DNA of 64,000 nucleotides, taken from contig NZ_CP113913.1 in NCBI RefSeq assembly GCF_029395355.1, forward strand, positions 2,186,647 through 2,250,646, given 5' to 3'. Below the pieces are notes generated by a model, which worked only from the letters and a program-made list of their open reading frames with translations, made no database searches and had not been told where the DNA came from. Below are positions 11,162-19,986 of the stretch, piece by piece. The position numbers and the translations under genes were made by a program. Within the stretch, counting starts at the first letter, position 1. Each line of letters opens with the position of its first letter. This DNA is from Bifidobacterium sp. ESL0800 (GTDB taxonomy: Bacteria; Actinomycetota; Actinomycetes; Actinomycetales; Bifidobacteriaceae).

Positions 11162-11515
11162 TTATTGTGCGCAAATCGATGGTTCCAGCTTTTGATCAAG
11201 TTCGCTGAAGAACAGCTTGATGTCCTTTTTGTTCTTATGAATCTGGGTGAGCGGCGCGCGCTTCGTCTTGGAACGCACCAACGCGCTCACGCTCGATCCG
11301 CCTTCGGCCTCGTCCACGGTCGCCACGAGGTCTTCGCCCCACGCGAACGCGGTGACGCCGGTGGTGAAGATGCACGCCTGCTTCTCGTCGTTGCGGGCTT
11401 TCAACGTGAAGGTTTTGCTGCCGCGTAGCAAATTGAGCATAACGTTGTAGGTCTCTTCGGGCTTCGTTGCGTATGTGTGGCGTTCCGCTTTGATTCCGCC
11501 ATTCAGAATTCCCAT
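11162..11515 (-). CDS. Conserved-looking hypothetical protein, 117 residues
   Basis: I do not recognise the family. The product starts MGILNGGIKAERHTYATK, and its middle is beta-rich (SKTFTLKARNDEKQACIFTT, GEDLVATVDEAEGGSSVSAL). The pattern is compatible with a small alpha/beta sandwich, but I cannot assign it. The ATG at 11515 is preceded by AGAAGGA; a longer reading from 11605 would have no ribosome site. Codon use and GC resemble the core genome, supporting a real gene. No signal peptide or membrane span. Confidence 0.72.
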   Translation of the reverse strand: MGILNGGIKAERHTYATKPEETYNVMLNLLRGSKTFTLKARNDEKQACIFTTGVTAFAWGEDLVATVDEAEGGSSVSALVRSKTKRAPLTQIHKNKKDIKLFFSELDQKLEPSICAQ

Positions 11516-11834
11516 GATTCCTTCTTCTTGGAGGGTTGGTTGGATATCACGATCATGATATCTCTCGATTATGAAGAGCAAATCGAGGCTTTTGCGAACG
11601 TTCAAGAGTTTTAAGTATAAGTAAAACTATCACAAAAATTAAGAAAAGTTTTCAGTATACTTTAAACTTTTTGCTTCGCTATGCCTTTCAAGATATATCA
11701 TGAACAGGCAAAATGTCTTGCTTTGATTCTCTCTATCTGATAAATTGTAGGAGAAGCGCTTTGTTGATGGTGGTAAACATCGTGCGAACGCTTCGCAAAG
11801 TGGGATTTTCCGTCGTGATGCTTTATACCGTTGT

Positions 11835-11965
11835 CGATGGCGGCCACGCAGGAAGGCATCTAGTCCAGGGAATGGGCGAATCGGCTTGGAAGCCGTTATT
11901 CCCGTAGGCCTGTTCATGGGCAGGTCGCCTAACGGAGGGCGTAATATAAACGATTCCACAATGCG
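11835..11965 (+). ncRNA. Candidate structured RNA upstream of a strong terminator
   Basis: No convincing protein frame covers this stretch, yet it is GC-rich against AT-rich flanks and can fold. GGCGGCC at 11839-11845 pairs with GGTCGCC at 11923-11929. GGGAAT at 11868 pairs with ATTCCC at 11898. Inside that lies a perfect CGGCT-TGGA-AGCCG hairpin (11882-11895). Alternative pairings CCTG/CAGG (11909/11921) and CGCC/GGCG (11926/11938) exist. A Rho-independent terminator on the same strand follows directly. It matches none of the RNAs I know by eye (SRP RNA, RNase P, tmRNA, common riboswitches). It could be a small RNA or a leader regulating the next gene. Confidence 0.45.
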
Positions 11966-11995
11966 AACCGGGGAGTGTCATGGCTCCCCGGTTTT
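11966..11995 (+). terminator. Rho-independent terminator after the candidate RNA
   Basis: A perfect 10-bp stem (AACCGGGGAG at 11966-11975, CTCCCCGGTT at 11984-11993) with an 8-nt loop and a short T run. It has no T run on the other strand. It ends 27 bp before the start of the next gene, so it could also be an attenuator. Confidence 0.8.
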
Positions 11996-12021
11996 ACACT
12001 TTTCTGATGCGAGGGAGCATG

Positions 12022-12618
12022 ATGGGAGCAGACAGAGTCAAGAATCTATCTGACGCTGTTGAACGGTTACGCCCCATTGCCCAGGCTTATAATGATTTTT
12101 TTCTAAACCGTCATTATATATTCGAATTTGCTAACACTTCGATTGATGTGCATTGGCTGAAACATCATTTTATGCATTTAACAGGTTTGCGTTGTGATGT
12201 GCCCTTACAAATGCGAAACAGCTATAGACGTCGTCATTTGCAAGTCCCCTCCGGATCTGAAATATTTTATGATTTTTTATTAAGGAATAGTTTCGGAAAG
12301 CCGGAAATCAAAGCTGGTCATAATTTGGAAATCATCAATTTGAAATTAGCGGCGCTTGAACAACTGATCCGGATGCCAGAAAGCGTTGAATATATAGCTG
12401 AATCCGGTAATAGTAAATATGATTTTTTTTTAGGTGCCGAAAATTGGTGCTTAGGTGTTACTTGTACCGATGAACCATCAATTGATTCAGATGCGAAAGT
12501 TCATGCACCAAGAACAGCGCAAGCAAGGTCGGTTCTTTCTACAAATATAACGAAAACCGGTACGAAGCCGATTCCTATTATTGATACCAGGATTATTCCT
12601 CGATTGAATGAGAACTGA
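12022..12618 (+). CDS. AT-rich orphan protein, possibly PBECR4-like
   Basis: A 198-residue protein whose base composition is clearly AT-richer than its neighbours, suggesting horizontal transfer. GAGGGAG sits four bases before the ATG at 12022; earlier in-frame starts would lie in the terminator. Segments such as FEFANTSIDVHWLKHHFMHLTGL, EIFYDFLL and KYDFFLGAENWCLGVT with a C-terminal IPIIDTRII recall the PBECR4 group of small nuclease-like domains found on mobile elements. This is a loose resemblance, not a firm assignment. It stands alone, with no visible antitoxin or recombinase. Confidence 0.65.
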   Translation: MGADRVKNLSDAVERLRPIAQAYNDFFLNRHYIFEFANTSIDVHWLKHHFMHLTGLRCDVPLQMRNSYRRRHLQVPSGSEIFYDFLLRNSFGKPEIKAGHNLEIINLKLAALEQLIRMPESVEYIAESGNSKYDFFLGAENWCLGVTCTDEPSIDSDAKVHAPRTAQARSVLSTNITKTGTKPIPIIDTRIIPRLNEN

Positions 12619-12677
12619 TATTGGAGGTTATATTTATAACACAATTAGCCGGTTGAAAAACCGCGATATTATAGACT

Positions 12678-12706
12678 TGGGCCCCAGCTATTTTGGCTGG
12701 GGCCCA
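12678..12706 (+). terminator. Strong GC-rich hairpin before argS
   Basis: A perfect 11-bp stem TGGGCCCCAGC/GCTGGGGCCCA with a 7-nt loop lies between the orphan gene and argS. There is no T run, so it may be a weak terminator or an argS leader hairpin 33 bp before the start codon. Confidence 0.55.
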
Positions 12707-12738
12707 GTTGGTTCACTCGACACGCTAGACTGAGGTGC

Positions 12739-14616
12739 ATGAATCCTGAAGCGTTGAGTGAACTTATTTCTGATATTGCACATGGGCTGGTTGCGGCCGG
12801 CCAGGCCGGCGAGCTGAGTGACGAGCTGGTGCCGCCGGTCGAGAAGCTGGCTGTGATGCGGCCGAAGGACCGCGCCCATGGCGACTGGTCGTCGAACGTG
12901 GCGATGCAGCTGGCCAAGAAGGCTGGTATGAAGCCGCGCGACCTGGCCGAGGCGTTCGCCGCCAGGCTGCGTGACGCCGACGGCATCGACTCCGTTGAGG
13001 TGGCCGGTCCTGGGTTTATCAACATCACCCTTGATTCGGCTTCCGCGGCTGCGGTGGTCTCGCAGATTCTGGACCAGGCCGTCGACGTCGATCCCGTCGA
13101 TAAGGGCGTCGAGGTCTGGAAGGGCAAGGATAGCGATACCACCACTTCTACCGCGAAAACCGTACATTCCACCAAGTTCGGCCTGAACGACCACTTGGCT
13201 GGCAAGACCCTGAACCTCGAATTCGTCTCCGCGAACCCGACCGGCCCAATTCACATCGGCGGCGTGCGCTGGGCGGCGACCGGCGACTCCATGGCCCGCG
13301 TGCTCGAGGCCAACGGCGCCAAGGTCGTGCGCGAATACTACTTCAACGACCACGGCGAGCAGATTAACCGCTTCGCCAAATCCCTCGTCGCCGCGGCCCA
13401 CGGCGAGGAGACCCCGGCCGACGGCTACAAGGGCACGTATATCAACGAGATCGCCGACCGCGTCATCGCCGAAGCAAAGGCCGACGACGTGGATGTGCTT
13501 GCCCTGCCCCGCGTCGACGGTGGCAAGGACAAGGACGGTAACCCGCTGGGTGAGGGCGATTCTGAGCAGCGCGAGGAATTCCGCAAGCGCGCGGTGCCGA
13601 TGATGTTCGCCGAGATCCAGCAGTCTATGAAGGATTTCCGCGTCAATTATGATGTCTGGTTCCACGAGAACAGTCTTTATCAGGACGGTGCCGTCGAGAA
13701 GGCCATCGCCTGGCTGCGCGACCACGGCGACATCTACGAAAAGGACGGGGCCACCTGGTTCGCCTCGACCAAGCACGGCGACGACAAGGACCGCGTCATC
13801 ATCAAGTCCAACGGCGAGTACGCCTACTTCGCCGCCGACATCGCCTACTATTACGACAAGCGCCACCGCGAGGTCAACCCCGCCGACGTGGCCATCTACA
13901 TGCTCGGTGCCGACCACCACGGCTATATCGGCCGCATGATGGCGATGTGCGCCGCGTTCGGCGACAAACCCGACGTCAATATGCAGATCCTCATCGGTCA
14001 GATGGTCAACGTGATGAAGGACGGCAAGGCCGTGCGCATGTCCAAGCGCGCCGGCAACGTCGTCACCATCGACGACCTTGTGGAGGCCGTGGGCGTGGAT
14101 GCAGCGCGCTATTCGCTGGCCCGAACCGACTACAACACCAGCGTCGACATCGATCTCGACGTGCTCGCCTCGCACACCAACGAGAACCCGGTGTATTACG
14201 TACAGTATGCGCACGCGCGCAGCTGCAACGTCGACCGCAACGCGCAAGCCGCGAAGATTGACACCAACGCCGCCGACCTGTCGCTGCTCGACACTCCTGC
14301 CGACGGCGAGGTACTGGGCTCGCTGGCCCAGTGGCCGTCCGTCGTCACCGACGCCGGCGACCTGCGCGCCCCGCACAAGATCGCGCACTACCTCGAGTCG
14401 CTCGCCGGCACGTACCACAAGTGGTACAACCTCGAGCGCGTGGTGCCGATGGATCTGACCGGCTTGGATGAGCGCAAGATGGACGAGGCCGAGCGCGTCG
14501 CCAAGTGCCCGGAACCGGCCCGTGCCGCCGCACGCTTGCAGTTGAACGACGCGGTCCAGCGCGTGATCGCCTCCGGCCTGGCGATGCTCGGCGTCACCGC
14601 CCCCGACAAGATGTAG
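12739..14616 (+). CDS. argS: Arginyl-tRNA synthetase
   Basis: Class I synthetase that charges tRNA-Arg. The N-terminal Add1 domain is followed by the catalytic Rossmann fold with ANPTGPIHIGG (HIGH signature variant, near residue 171) and the KMSKS-equivalent RMSKRAGN near 433. The C-terminal DALR anticodon-binding domain includes HKIAHYLESLAGTYHKWYN. The 625-residue length is somewhat above average, with a short polar insert near 130-145. It heads the argS-lysA-hom-thrB block typical of bifidobacteria. Confidence 0.97.
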   Translation: MNPEALSELISDIAHGLVAAGQAGELSDELVPPVEKLAVMRPKDRAHGDWSSNVAMQLAKKAGMKPRDLAEAFAARLRDADGIDSVEVAGPGFINITLDSASAAAVVSQILDQAVDVDPVDKGVEVWKGKDSDTTTSTAKTVHSTKFGLNDHLAGKTLNLEFVSANPTGPIHIGGVRWAATGDSMARVLEANGAKVVREYYFNDHGEQINRFAKSLVAAAHGEETPADGYKGTYINEIADRVIAEAKADDVDVLALPRVDGGKDKDGNPLGEGDSEQREEFRKRAVPMMFAEIQQSMKDFRVNYDVWFHENSLYQDGAVEKAIAWLRDHGDIYEKDGATWFASTKHGDDKDRVIIKSNGEYAYFAADIAYYYDKRHREVNPADVAIYMLGADHHGYIGRMMAMCAAFGDKPDVNMQILIGQMVNVMKDGKAVRMSKRAGNVVTIDDLVEAVGVDAARYSLARTDYNTSVDIDLDVLASHTNENPVYYVQYAHARSCNVDRNAQAAKIDTNAADLSLLDTPADGEVLGSLAQWPSVVTDAGDLRAPHKIAHYLESLAGTYHKWYNLERVVPMDLTGLDERKMDEAERVAKCPEPARAAARLQLNDAVQRVIASGLAMLGVTAPDKM

Positions 14617-14630
14617 TACTGATTGGCGTT

Positions 14631-14676
14631 AAATCGGCCACGTTTTCCATTGTGGAATGACGTGGCCGATTTCTTT
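14631..14676 (+). terminator. Rho-independent terminator of argS
   Basis: A perfect 13-bp stem AAATCGGCCACGT/ACGTGGCCGATTT (14631-14643, 14660-14672) followed by CTTT, 15 bp after the argS stop. Confidence 0.85.
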
Positions 14677-14736
14677 ATGCGGTATTTATCATTGTTTGCA
14701 CGCGGATCGGCGATAGGGAAGAACAAAGGAGAGAAT

Positions 14737-15147
14737 ATGGCCGACGAAACCATCAAATTCACGGACGAAAAATGTTTCACACAGGCGCAGGTCGAGCGTC
14801 TTTTCCTTTCCGTCGACTGGGTTTCCGGAAAGTACCCGGAACGTTTGTACAAGGCCTTGATGGGTTCTTCCACGGTCTTTTCGGCGTGGGACGGCGATCG
14901 GCTTGCCGGGCTGGTGCGCGTTTTGGATGACGGGGCGATGATGGCCTATATGCATTACGTTCTGGTCGATCCCGAATATCAGGGCAGAGGCATTGCCGGT
15001 CATATGGTTGAAATGGTCAAGCAACGTTACTTCGATTACTTCTACATCGAAGTCATGCCGGAGGAAAGCAAAAACGCGGCGTTCTATCAAAAACACGGGT
15101 TCGAAATCATGCAAGATGGCGTAGCCATGCAGATTTGCAATGGATGA
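14737..15147 (+). CDS. GNAT-family N-acetyltransferase
   Basis: A 136-residue acetyltransferase. It shows DRLAGLVRVLDDGAMMAYMHYVLVDPEYQGRGIAGHMV, where the R/QxxGxG/A acetyl-CoA pyrophosphate loop is QGRGIA. The end of the fold follows with IEVMPEESKNAAFYQKHGF. The acceptor substrate is unknown. The ATG at 14737 has AAAGGAG six bases upstream, so the longer upstream reading is rejected. It is a single gene between argS and lysA. Confidence 0.9.
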   Translation: MADETIKFTDEKCFTQAQVERLFLSVDWVSGKYPERLYKALMGSSTVFSAWDGDRLAGLVRVLDDGAMMAYMHYVLVDPEYQGRGIAGHMVEMVKQRYFDYFYIEVMPEESKNAAFYQKHGFEIMQDGVAMQICNG

Positions 15148-15324
15148 GTGGGCTTGCCGTTGGTTCTGCCAAGTGCACAGGATATTGCGATTTTGGACTA
15201 ATCTCTGTGCGAGCTCAATAGGTAAATCGCTGTGTTGAGATGATTCCACCATTTTCACCGCGATTCGCTATCGTTAGGTAGAGCTTCAAACCAGCGACAG
15301 ACGAAGAAAAAGGGGACGAACGAT

Positions 15325-16995
15325 ATGGGTATCACTCCGATTTGGCCGGAAGCGACAGCATTCAATAGTGACGGCGAACTGACTTTCCACGGGCACAGCG
15401 CCGCTTCATTGCTCGACGAGTTCGGATCGCCGCTCTATCTGATCGACACCGACGAGGTGCGAACTCGCGCAGAAAAGTTCGTGTGTGCCGCCGCCGACGC
15501 GTTCAACACCTCGACCACCCACGTCAGCTTCGCGGGCAAGGCGTTCCTCTCCAAGGAGGTCGTGCGCATCGTCACGCAGGCCGGCATGTCCGTCGACACC
15601 TGCTCGATGGGGGAGATCAAAATCGCGCTCGCCGCCGGCGTCCCCGGGCGCCGTCTCGTGCTGCACGGCAACAACAAATCCGACGAGGAGATCGAGCTGG
15701 CCGTTCGTGAAGGATTCTCGAAGATCGTCGTCGACTCGGCCGACGAGCCCGCACGCATCGCCGCCATCGCGCATCGGTTGGGCAAACGCGCCCGCGTCAT
15801 GCTGCGCGTTACCTCCGGCATCCACGCCGGTGGCCACGAATACATCTCCACCGCCCACGAAGACCAGAAATTCGGCGTGCCGCTGCTGCCGGCCGGTGTC
15901 GGCCCGGAAGTGCTCGATATCTTGGGCTCGCTCGGCGATGTGAACGCCGGTAATAGTAATACCGATGATTCCACCGCGAATGCCGACGGTTCTGTTTCGC
16001 AGAGCCACGTAGGCTCGGTCGCCGCCGACGCGGTCGCAGCCGCAGCCAACGATCCCGCAAACGGCAGCGGTCGTAAGCTCGATTACTCCATCAAATATCC
16101 CTACGACATGAGCCGCGTCAAAGTCTCCGATGCTGACCGCGAACTGGCCGAAGCCATGAACGCTGTGGCGGACGGGCCGGCGCTCGCGGTGCTCAAAGAC
16201 ATCTACTCCCGTCAGGACGATCTCGAGCTGGTCGGCATCCATTCGCATATCGGCTCCCAGATTCACGACGCCAACGCCTTCATCGAAGCCGCGCGACGCA
16301 TGATGCTCTTACGCAAGACCTTCTACGCCACCGATGCCTACACCCTGCCCGAGGTCGATTTGGGCGGCGGCTATTCCGTGGCCTACACCGACGCCGAGGA
16401 TTCCATGGACATCGACGCCGAGCTCGGGCGCCTGGCGCAGGCTGTCACCTCGATCAACAAGGCGCTGGGCATGCCGGCTCCGGTCATCTCCTTCGAGCCC
16501 GGCCGCTGGATTGTCGCTCCCGCAGGTGTCACGCTCTACCGCGTCGGTACCATCAAGCGCGTCATGCTGCCAAAGGGCACGAAAGACGCAGCCGGCAATC
16601 CCATCGCCGAACGCACCTACGTTTCGGTCGACGGCGGTATGAGCGACAACATCCGCCCGGCGCTCTACGGGGCGGATTACACGGCCCTGCTCGCCAACCG
16701 CGATGGTGGCGGCGAACGCGACGAAAACGGCAATCTCAAGGATTCCATGCTCGCCCGAGTGGTCGGCATGCACTGCGAATCCGGTGACATCCTCGTGCAC
16801 GAATGCCGCCTGCCCCGCAGCCTCAAACGTGGCGATATCCTCGCCATCCCGGTCACCGGTGCCTACGGCCGCACGATGGCCAGCAACTACAACCAGGCGC
16901 TGATTCCCGCCGTGGCGGCCGTCAGCGGCAAAGATGCGCATCTCATGCTCCGCCGCCAGACCATCGACGACCTGCTTTCTCTTGATGTCAGCTGA
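15325..16995 (+). CDS. lysA: Diaminopimelate decarboxylase
   Basis: PLP enzyme converting meso-diaminopimelate to lysine. The fold-III barrel has the PLP lysine in SFAGKAFLSKE near residue 71, HIGSQI near 307, the Gly-rich phosphate loop DLGGGYSV, EPGRWIVAPAG, and the partner-subunit Cys in GMHCESGDIL near 482. At 556 residues it is about 100 longer than usual. A low-complexity Asn/Asp/Ser/Ala insert occupies about residues 207-260, between conserved barrel strands. dapE at 23.6 kb serves the same pathway. Confidence 0.96.
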   Translation: MGITPIWPEATAFNSDGELTFHGHSAASLLDEFGSPLYLIDTDEVRTRAEKFVCAAADAFNTSTTHVSFAGKAFLSKEVVRIVTQAGMSVDTCSMGEIKIALAAGVPGRRLVLHGNNKSDEEIELAVREGFSKIVVDSADEPARIAAIAHRLGKRARVMLRVTSGIHAGGHEYISTAHEDQKFGVPLLPAGVGPEVLDILGSLGDVNAGNSNTDDSTANADGSVSQSHVGSVAADAVAAAANDPANGSGRKLDYSIKYPYDMSRVKVSDADRELAEAMNAVADGPALAVLKDIYSRQDDLELVGIHSHIGSQIHDANAFIEAARRMMLLRKTFYATDAYTLPEVDLGGGYSVAYTDAEDSMDIDAELGRLAQAVTSINKALGMPAPVISFEPGRWIVAPAGVTLYRVGTIKRVMLPKGTKDAAGNPIAERTYVSVDGGMSDNIRPALYGADYTALLANRDGGGERDENGNLKDSMLARVVGMHCESGDILVHECRLPRSLKRGDILAIPVTGAYGRTMASNYNQALIPAVAAVSGKDAHLMLRRQTIDDLLSLDVS

Positions 16996-17048
16996 CCCAG
17001 CTGCCATAGGCTGAATGCAACAGTCCGAAACGAAATTATTCGTTTTGT

Positions 17049-17155
17049 GTCGCTTTTTTACTTGCTTACTGGTGCCAGCTAAGTAAAAAGCGACTTTTAG
17101 GGTGGCTAAGTTGACTTTTTACTTGCTTAACGTCAGCAAGCAAGTAAAAAGCGAC
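17049..17155. repeat. 61-bp-period inverted-repeat array B
   Basis: Two units. The forward arm GTCGCTTTTTTACTTGCTTA (17049) recurs as TTGACTTTTTACTTGCTTA. The shared ACTTGCTTA lies at 17060 and 17121, 61 bp apart. The reverse arm AAGTAAAAAGCGAC ends at 17094 and again at 17155, also 61 bp apart. It sits between lysA and hom, ending about 150 bp before the hom start. The arms are unrelated in sequence to array A; only the architecture is shared. Confidence 0.85.
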
Positions 17156-17301
17156 ATCTAACAAGTTGCAATGATATCGGCGATATTCGAGTGTAGCGTG
17201 GCGACGAGGTTATGGGGACAGACTCCTGTCGGATTCATTTTCTAGGATTGATAAGTCTAGGCATGTTTGATGCAGTATAAGCGGTTGAGTGGGAGAGTGG
17301 T

Positions 17302-18684
17302 ATGGGCCAGGTGAACAGTTCGGCGCAACGGCGCGCTCAGGATGAAGACGGTCAGATGGAAGTGTTGCCCAAAGGCATTCACGACAGCTCGACCCCGATA
17401 CGCGTGGGGTTGCTTGGTGTGGGCACCGTCGGCTCGCAGGTCGCCAGAATCCTGAACGAGCAAAAGGAAGAACTCCAGCAACGCATCGGCCAGCCACTCG
17501 AAATTACCGGCATCGCCTGCCGCAATCCCGAAAAGGTCGCCTTCCCCTGGATCGACAAAACGCTGCTCACCACCGACACCAAATACGTCGCCACCCACAG
17601 CGACATCCTGGTCGAGCTCATCGGCGGCCTCGAGCCTGCCCGGTCGCTGGTCTTGAAGGCCCTTGAAAGCGGCGCATCGGTGGTCACCGCGAACAAGGCG
17701 CTGCTGGCGAAATACGGTCCGGAAATCTACCGCACCGCAGAGGAAGACGGCGTCGATATCTACTTCGAGGCTGCGGTGGGCGGCGCGATCCCGCTGGTCC
17801 GTCCCTTGCGTGAATCGTTGGTCGGCGACAAGGTCACCAGCGTTCTGGGCATTCTCAACGGCACGACCAATTACATTCTTGACGAAATGACCACCAAAGG
17901 CCTCGATTTCGAGGTGGCGCTGAAGGACGCGCAGGCCAAGGGCTACGCCGAGGCCGATCCGACCGGCGACGTCGAGGGCGAGGACGCCGCGAACAAGGCG
18001 GCCATCGTGGCCTCGCTGGCGTTCCATACCCCGGTGAGCATCGATGACGTCACGACGGAGGGCATCACCAACATCACTGCCGACGACATCGCGTTGGCGC
18101 AGGCCGAGCACAAGGTCATCAAGCTGCTCGCCGTTGTGGTCAATGGTGAGCATGGCGTTTCCGCGCGTGTCTATCCGGCGCTTATCCCCGACAACCACCC
18201 GCTTGCCAGCGTTCACGGCAGCTACAATGCCGCATTCGTACACGCGCAGGCGGCCGACGATCTGATGTTCTACGGCCGTGGCGCAGGCGGCGCTCCTACC
18301 GCTTCGGCGGTTATGGGCGATATCGTCACCGTCGCCCGCCATATCGTCCAAGGCGGCACCGGTCCGCAGATTTCGATGTACCAAAACCTGCCCAAGGCTC
18401 CGTTGAGCACTTCGCGCGCCGCGTTCGCCGTCCGTTTCCGCATCTGCGACCGCCCAGGTATCCTCGCCGCGATTTCCAAGACGTTTGCCGACCACAACGT
18501 CTCCATCAACGGCATCAACCAGGATCTGAAGCCGACCCCGCACGACCCCGGCTATTCGGGTGAGCAGCAGACCCTGCGCGTGGTGACGCATCAATGCAAC
18601 GAGACCAAGTTGCGCGAAACGGTCGAGGATGTTTGCAAGTTCGATTTCGTGATTGGCGAGCCCTCGATCTTGCGCGAGATGTGA
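17302..18684 (+). CDS. hom: Homoserine dehydrogenase
   Basis: NAD(P)-dependent reduction of aspartate semialdehyde to homoserine, the branch point to threonine and methionine. The nucleotide-binding loop GLLGVGTVGSQVARIL is at about 33-48, the catalytic region contains GILNGTTNYIL and YAEADPTGDVEG, and a C-terminal ACT domain (about 378-455, FRICDRPGILAAISKTF) suggests allosteric control, by threonine in relatives. The ATG at 17302 has GGGAGAG upstream. It is followed 44 bp later by thrB. Confidence 0.96.
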   Translation: MGQVNSSAQRRAQDEDGQMEVLPKGIHDSSTPIRVGLLGVGTVGSQVARILNEQKEELQQRIGQPLEITGIACRNPEKVAFPWIDKTLLTTDTKYVATHSDILVELIGGLEPARSLVLKALESGASVVTANKALLAKYGPEIYRTAEEDGVDIYFEAAVGGAIPLVRPLRESLVGDKVTSVLGILNGTTNYILDEMTTKGLDFEVALKDAQAKGYAEADPTGDVEGEDAANKAAIVASLAFHTPVSIDDVTTEGITNITADDIALAQAEHKVIKLLAVVVNGEHGVSARVYPALIPDNHPLASVHGSYNAAFVHAQAADDLMFYGRGAGGAPTASAVMGDIVTVARHIVQGGTGPQISMYQNLPKAPLSTSRAAFAVRFRICDRPGILAAISKTFADHNVSINGINQDLKPTPHDPGYSGEQQTLRVVTHQCNETKLRETVEDVCKFDFVIGEPSILREM

Positions 18685-18728
18685 GCGGATTCGCCGTTGA
18701 GCAACCATGACCAAGTGAGGGGAACAAT

Positions 18729-19928
18729 ATGGCGGGGATGATGCCGAAAGTCAAGCAGGTCAAGGTGCGGGTGCCCGCCACGAGCGCGAATCTCGGTTCA
18801 GGTTTCGATGCTGTCGGTTTGGCGCTGGATTATCACGACGAGCTCACTTTTACTATCAATGAAGATGAATTGGGCGATAACCAAACAGGCAATCAAAGCA
18901 GCCATGGTAATCAAGGCAAGTCAGACGGCTTTTCAAACACTGCTGCCAAGGTGATCATTCACGGCGAAGGCGAGGACACGTTGCCCCGCGACGAAACCCA
19001 TCTGGTCGTTTCGGCTTTCCGCCGCGCGTGCGAGGCGTTCGGCCTGCGTCGCTTCGGGTTTGCTTTAGAGGCGTATAACAACATTCCGCAGGCCCGTGGC
19101 ATGGGTTCGTCGGCCGAGGCCATCGTCGCCGGCATCGCGGCTGCGGCCGCTTTCGCACAGGGTGACGCCGACTTCAACCGAGAGACGATTTTCCAGATGG
19201 CCGCCTCGATGGAAGGTCATCCCGATAACGTGGCTCCTGCGGTCTACGGCGGGCTCACGGTTTCATGGAATTTCAAGACGGCGGAAGGCGTGGGATCCGT
19301 AGGTATTCCCGGCGGCGAGCCTCTGCGTGCCGGGTTTCATACCGTCAACTACCCGGTGTCGAAAGCCATGACCGCCGCCGTCTTCGTCCCGGATTTCGAG
19401 CTTTCCACGCAAAAGGCGCGCGAGGCCCTGCCGCAGAAGTTGCCGTACGCCGACGCGGTGTTCAACGTTTCCCGCGTTGCGCTGCTCCCCGCCGCCATGA
19501 ATCCGACAAGTCTTGTCAACGATTCCGCTGGCCAATCGCCAAGTGTCGCCCCATCCGTTCATGATGCCGGCGATGATCTCGTCGATGATTCCGCCATCGC
19601 CTCGCGTTCCAACGCCCTGCTGTTTGCCGCGACGCAAGACAGGCTTCATCAACCCTATCGCAAATCCCTAATGCAACCTTCCTGGAAGCTGATCGAGACA
19701 TTGCGCGCGAAAGGTTACGCTGCAGCGGTCTCCGGCGCCGGCCCGTGTGTGCTGGTGCTTCACTACGGCGATGCCGCCGCGCAAATCGACAGCATCGCCG
19801 CCGCCGAACTGTCAAGCGGCCACTGGCGCGTCCTGCACCTTCCCGTCAGCCCCCAAGGCGTCGAGGTCGATCCAGTTTATTACGCCGGCGATGCCGAAGC
19901 GATGAAACGAATTATTGATAATGCTTGA
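18729..19928 (+). CDS. thrB: Homoserine kinase
   Basis: GHMP kinase that phosphorylates homoserine for threonine synthesis. The N-terminal strand is VKVRVPATSANLGSGFDAVG, and the ATP-binding GHMP motif is PQARGMGSSAEAIVAG near residues 120-135. The C-terminal SGAGPCVLVLH motif is present. At 399 residues it is longer than the typical 300-320 because of two hydrophilic inserts: Gln/Asn/Ser-rich at about 45-75, and Ser/Asp-rich at about 260-290. AGGGG precedes the ATG. Confidence 0.95.
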   Translation: MAGMMPKVKQVKVRVPATSANLGSGFDAVGLALDYHDELTFTINEDELGDNQTGNQSSHGNQGKSDGFSNTAAKVIIHGEGEDTLPRDETHLVVSAFRRACEAFGLRRFGFALEAYNNIPQARGMGSSAEAIVAGIAAAAAFAQGDADFNRETIFQMAASMEGHPDNVAPAVYGGLTVSWNFKTAEGVGSVGIPGGEPLRAGFHTVNYPVSKAMTAAVFVPDFELSTQKAREALPQKLPYADAVFNVSRVALLPAAMNPTSLVNDSAGQSPSVAPSVHDAGDDLVDDSAIASRSNALLFAATQDRLHQPYRKSLMQPSWKLIETLRAKGYAAAVSGAGPCVLVLHYGDAAAQIDSIAAAELSSGHWRVLHLPVSPQGVEVDPVYYAGDAEAMKRIIDNA

Positions 19929-19986
19929 GTTCTGGGTATTTTTGGCAAATTCATCAAGGATGTGAAACGTCTTCAAAAAATGCTAG

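Noticed and set aside
10960..11199. Minus-strand frame of 79 codons containing GPNGIRTRDLSLRRR
   Set aside because: This is the antisense translation of tRNA-Arg, a well-known false annotation.
11713..11907. 64-codon plus-strand frame over the candidate RNA
   Set aside because: No ribosome site, mixed composition, and it spans the AT-rich/GC-rich boundary; an RNA explanation fits the stem pairing better.
12688..14418. 576-codon minus-strand frame opposite argS
   Set aside because: Shadow of argS; composition is Val/Gly/His-rich without motifs.
15175..15250. A further repeat unit before lysA (GCACAG, GCGATTT and AAATCGC arms)
   Set aside because: Arms are short and the order is irregular; no second unit, so not counted with the arrays.
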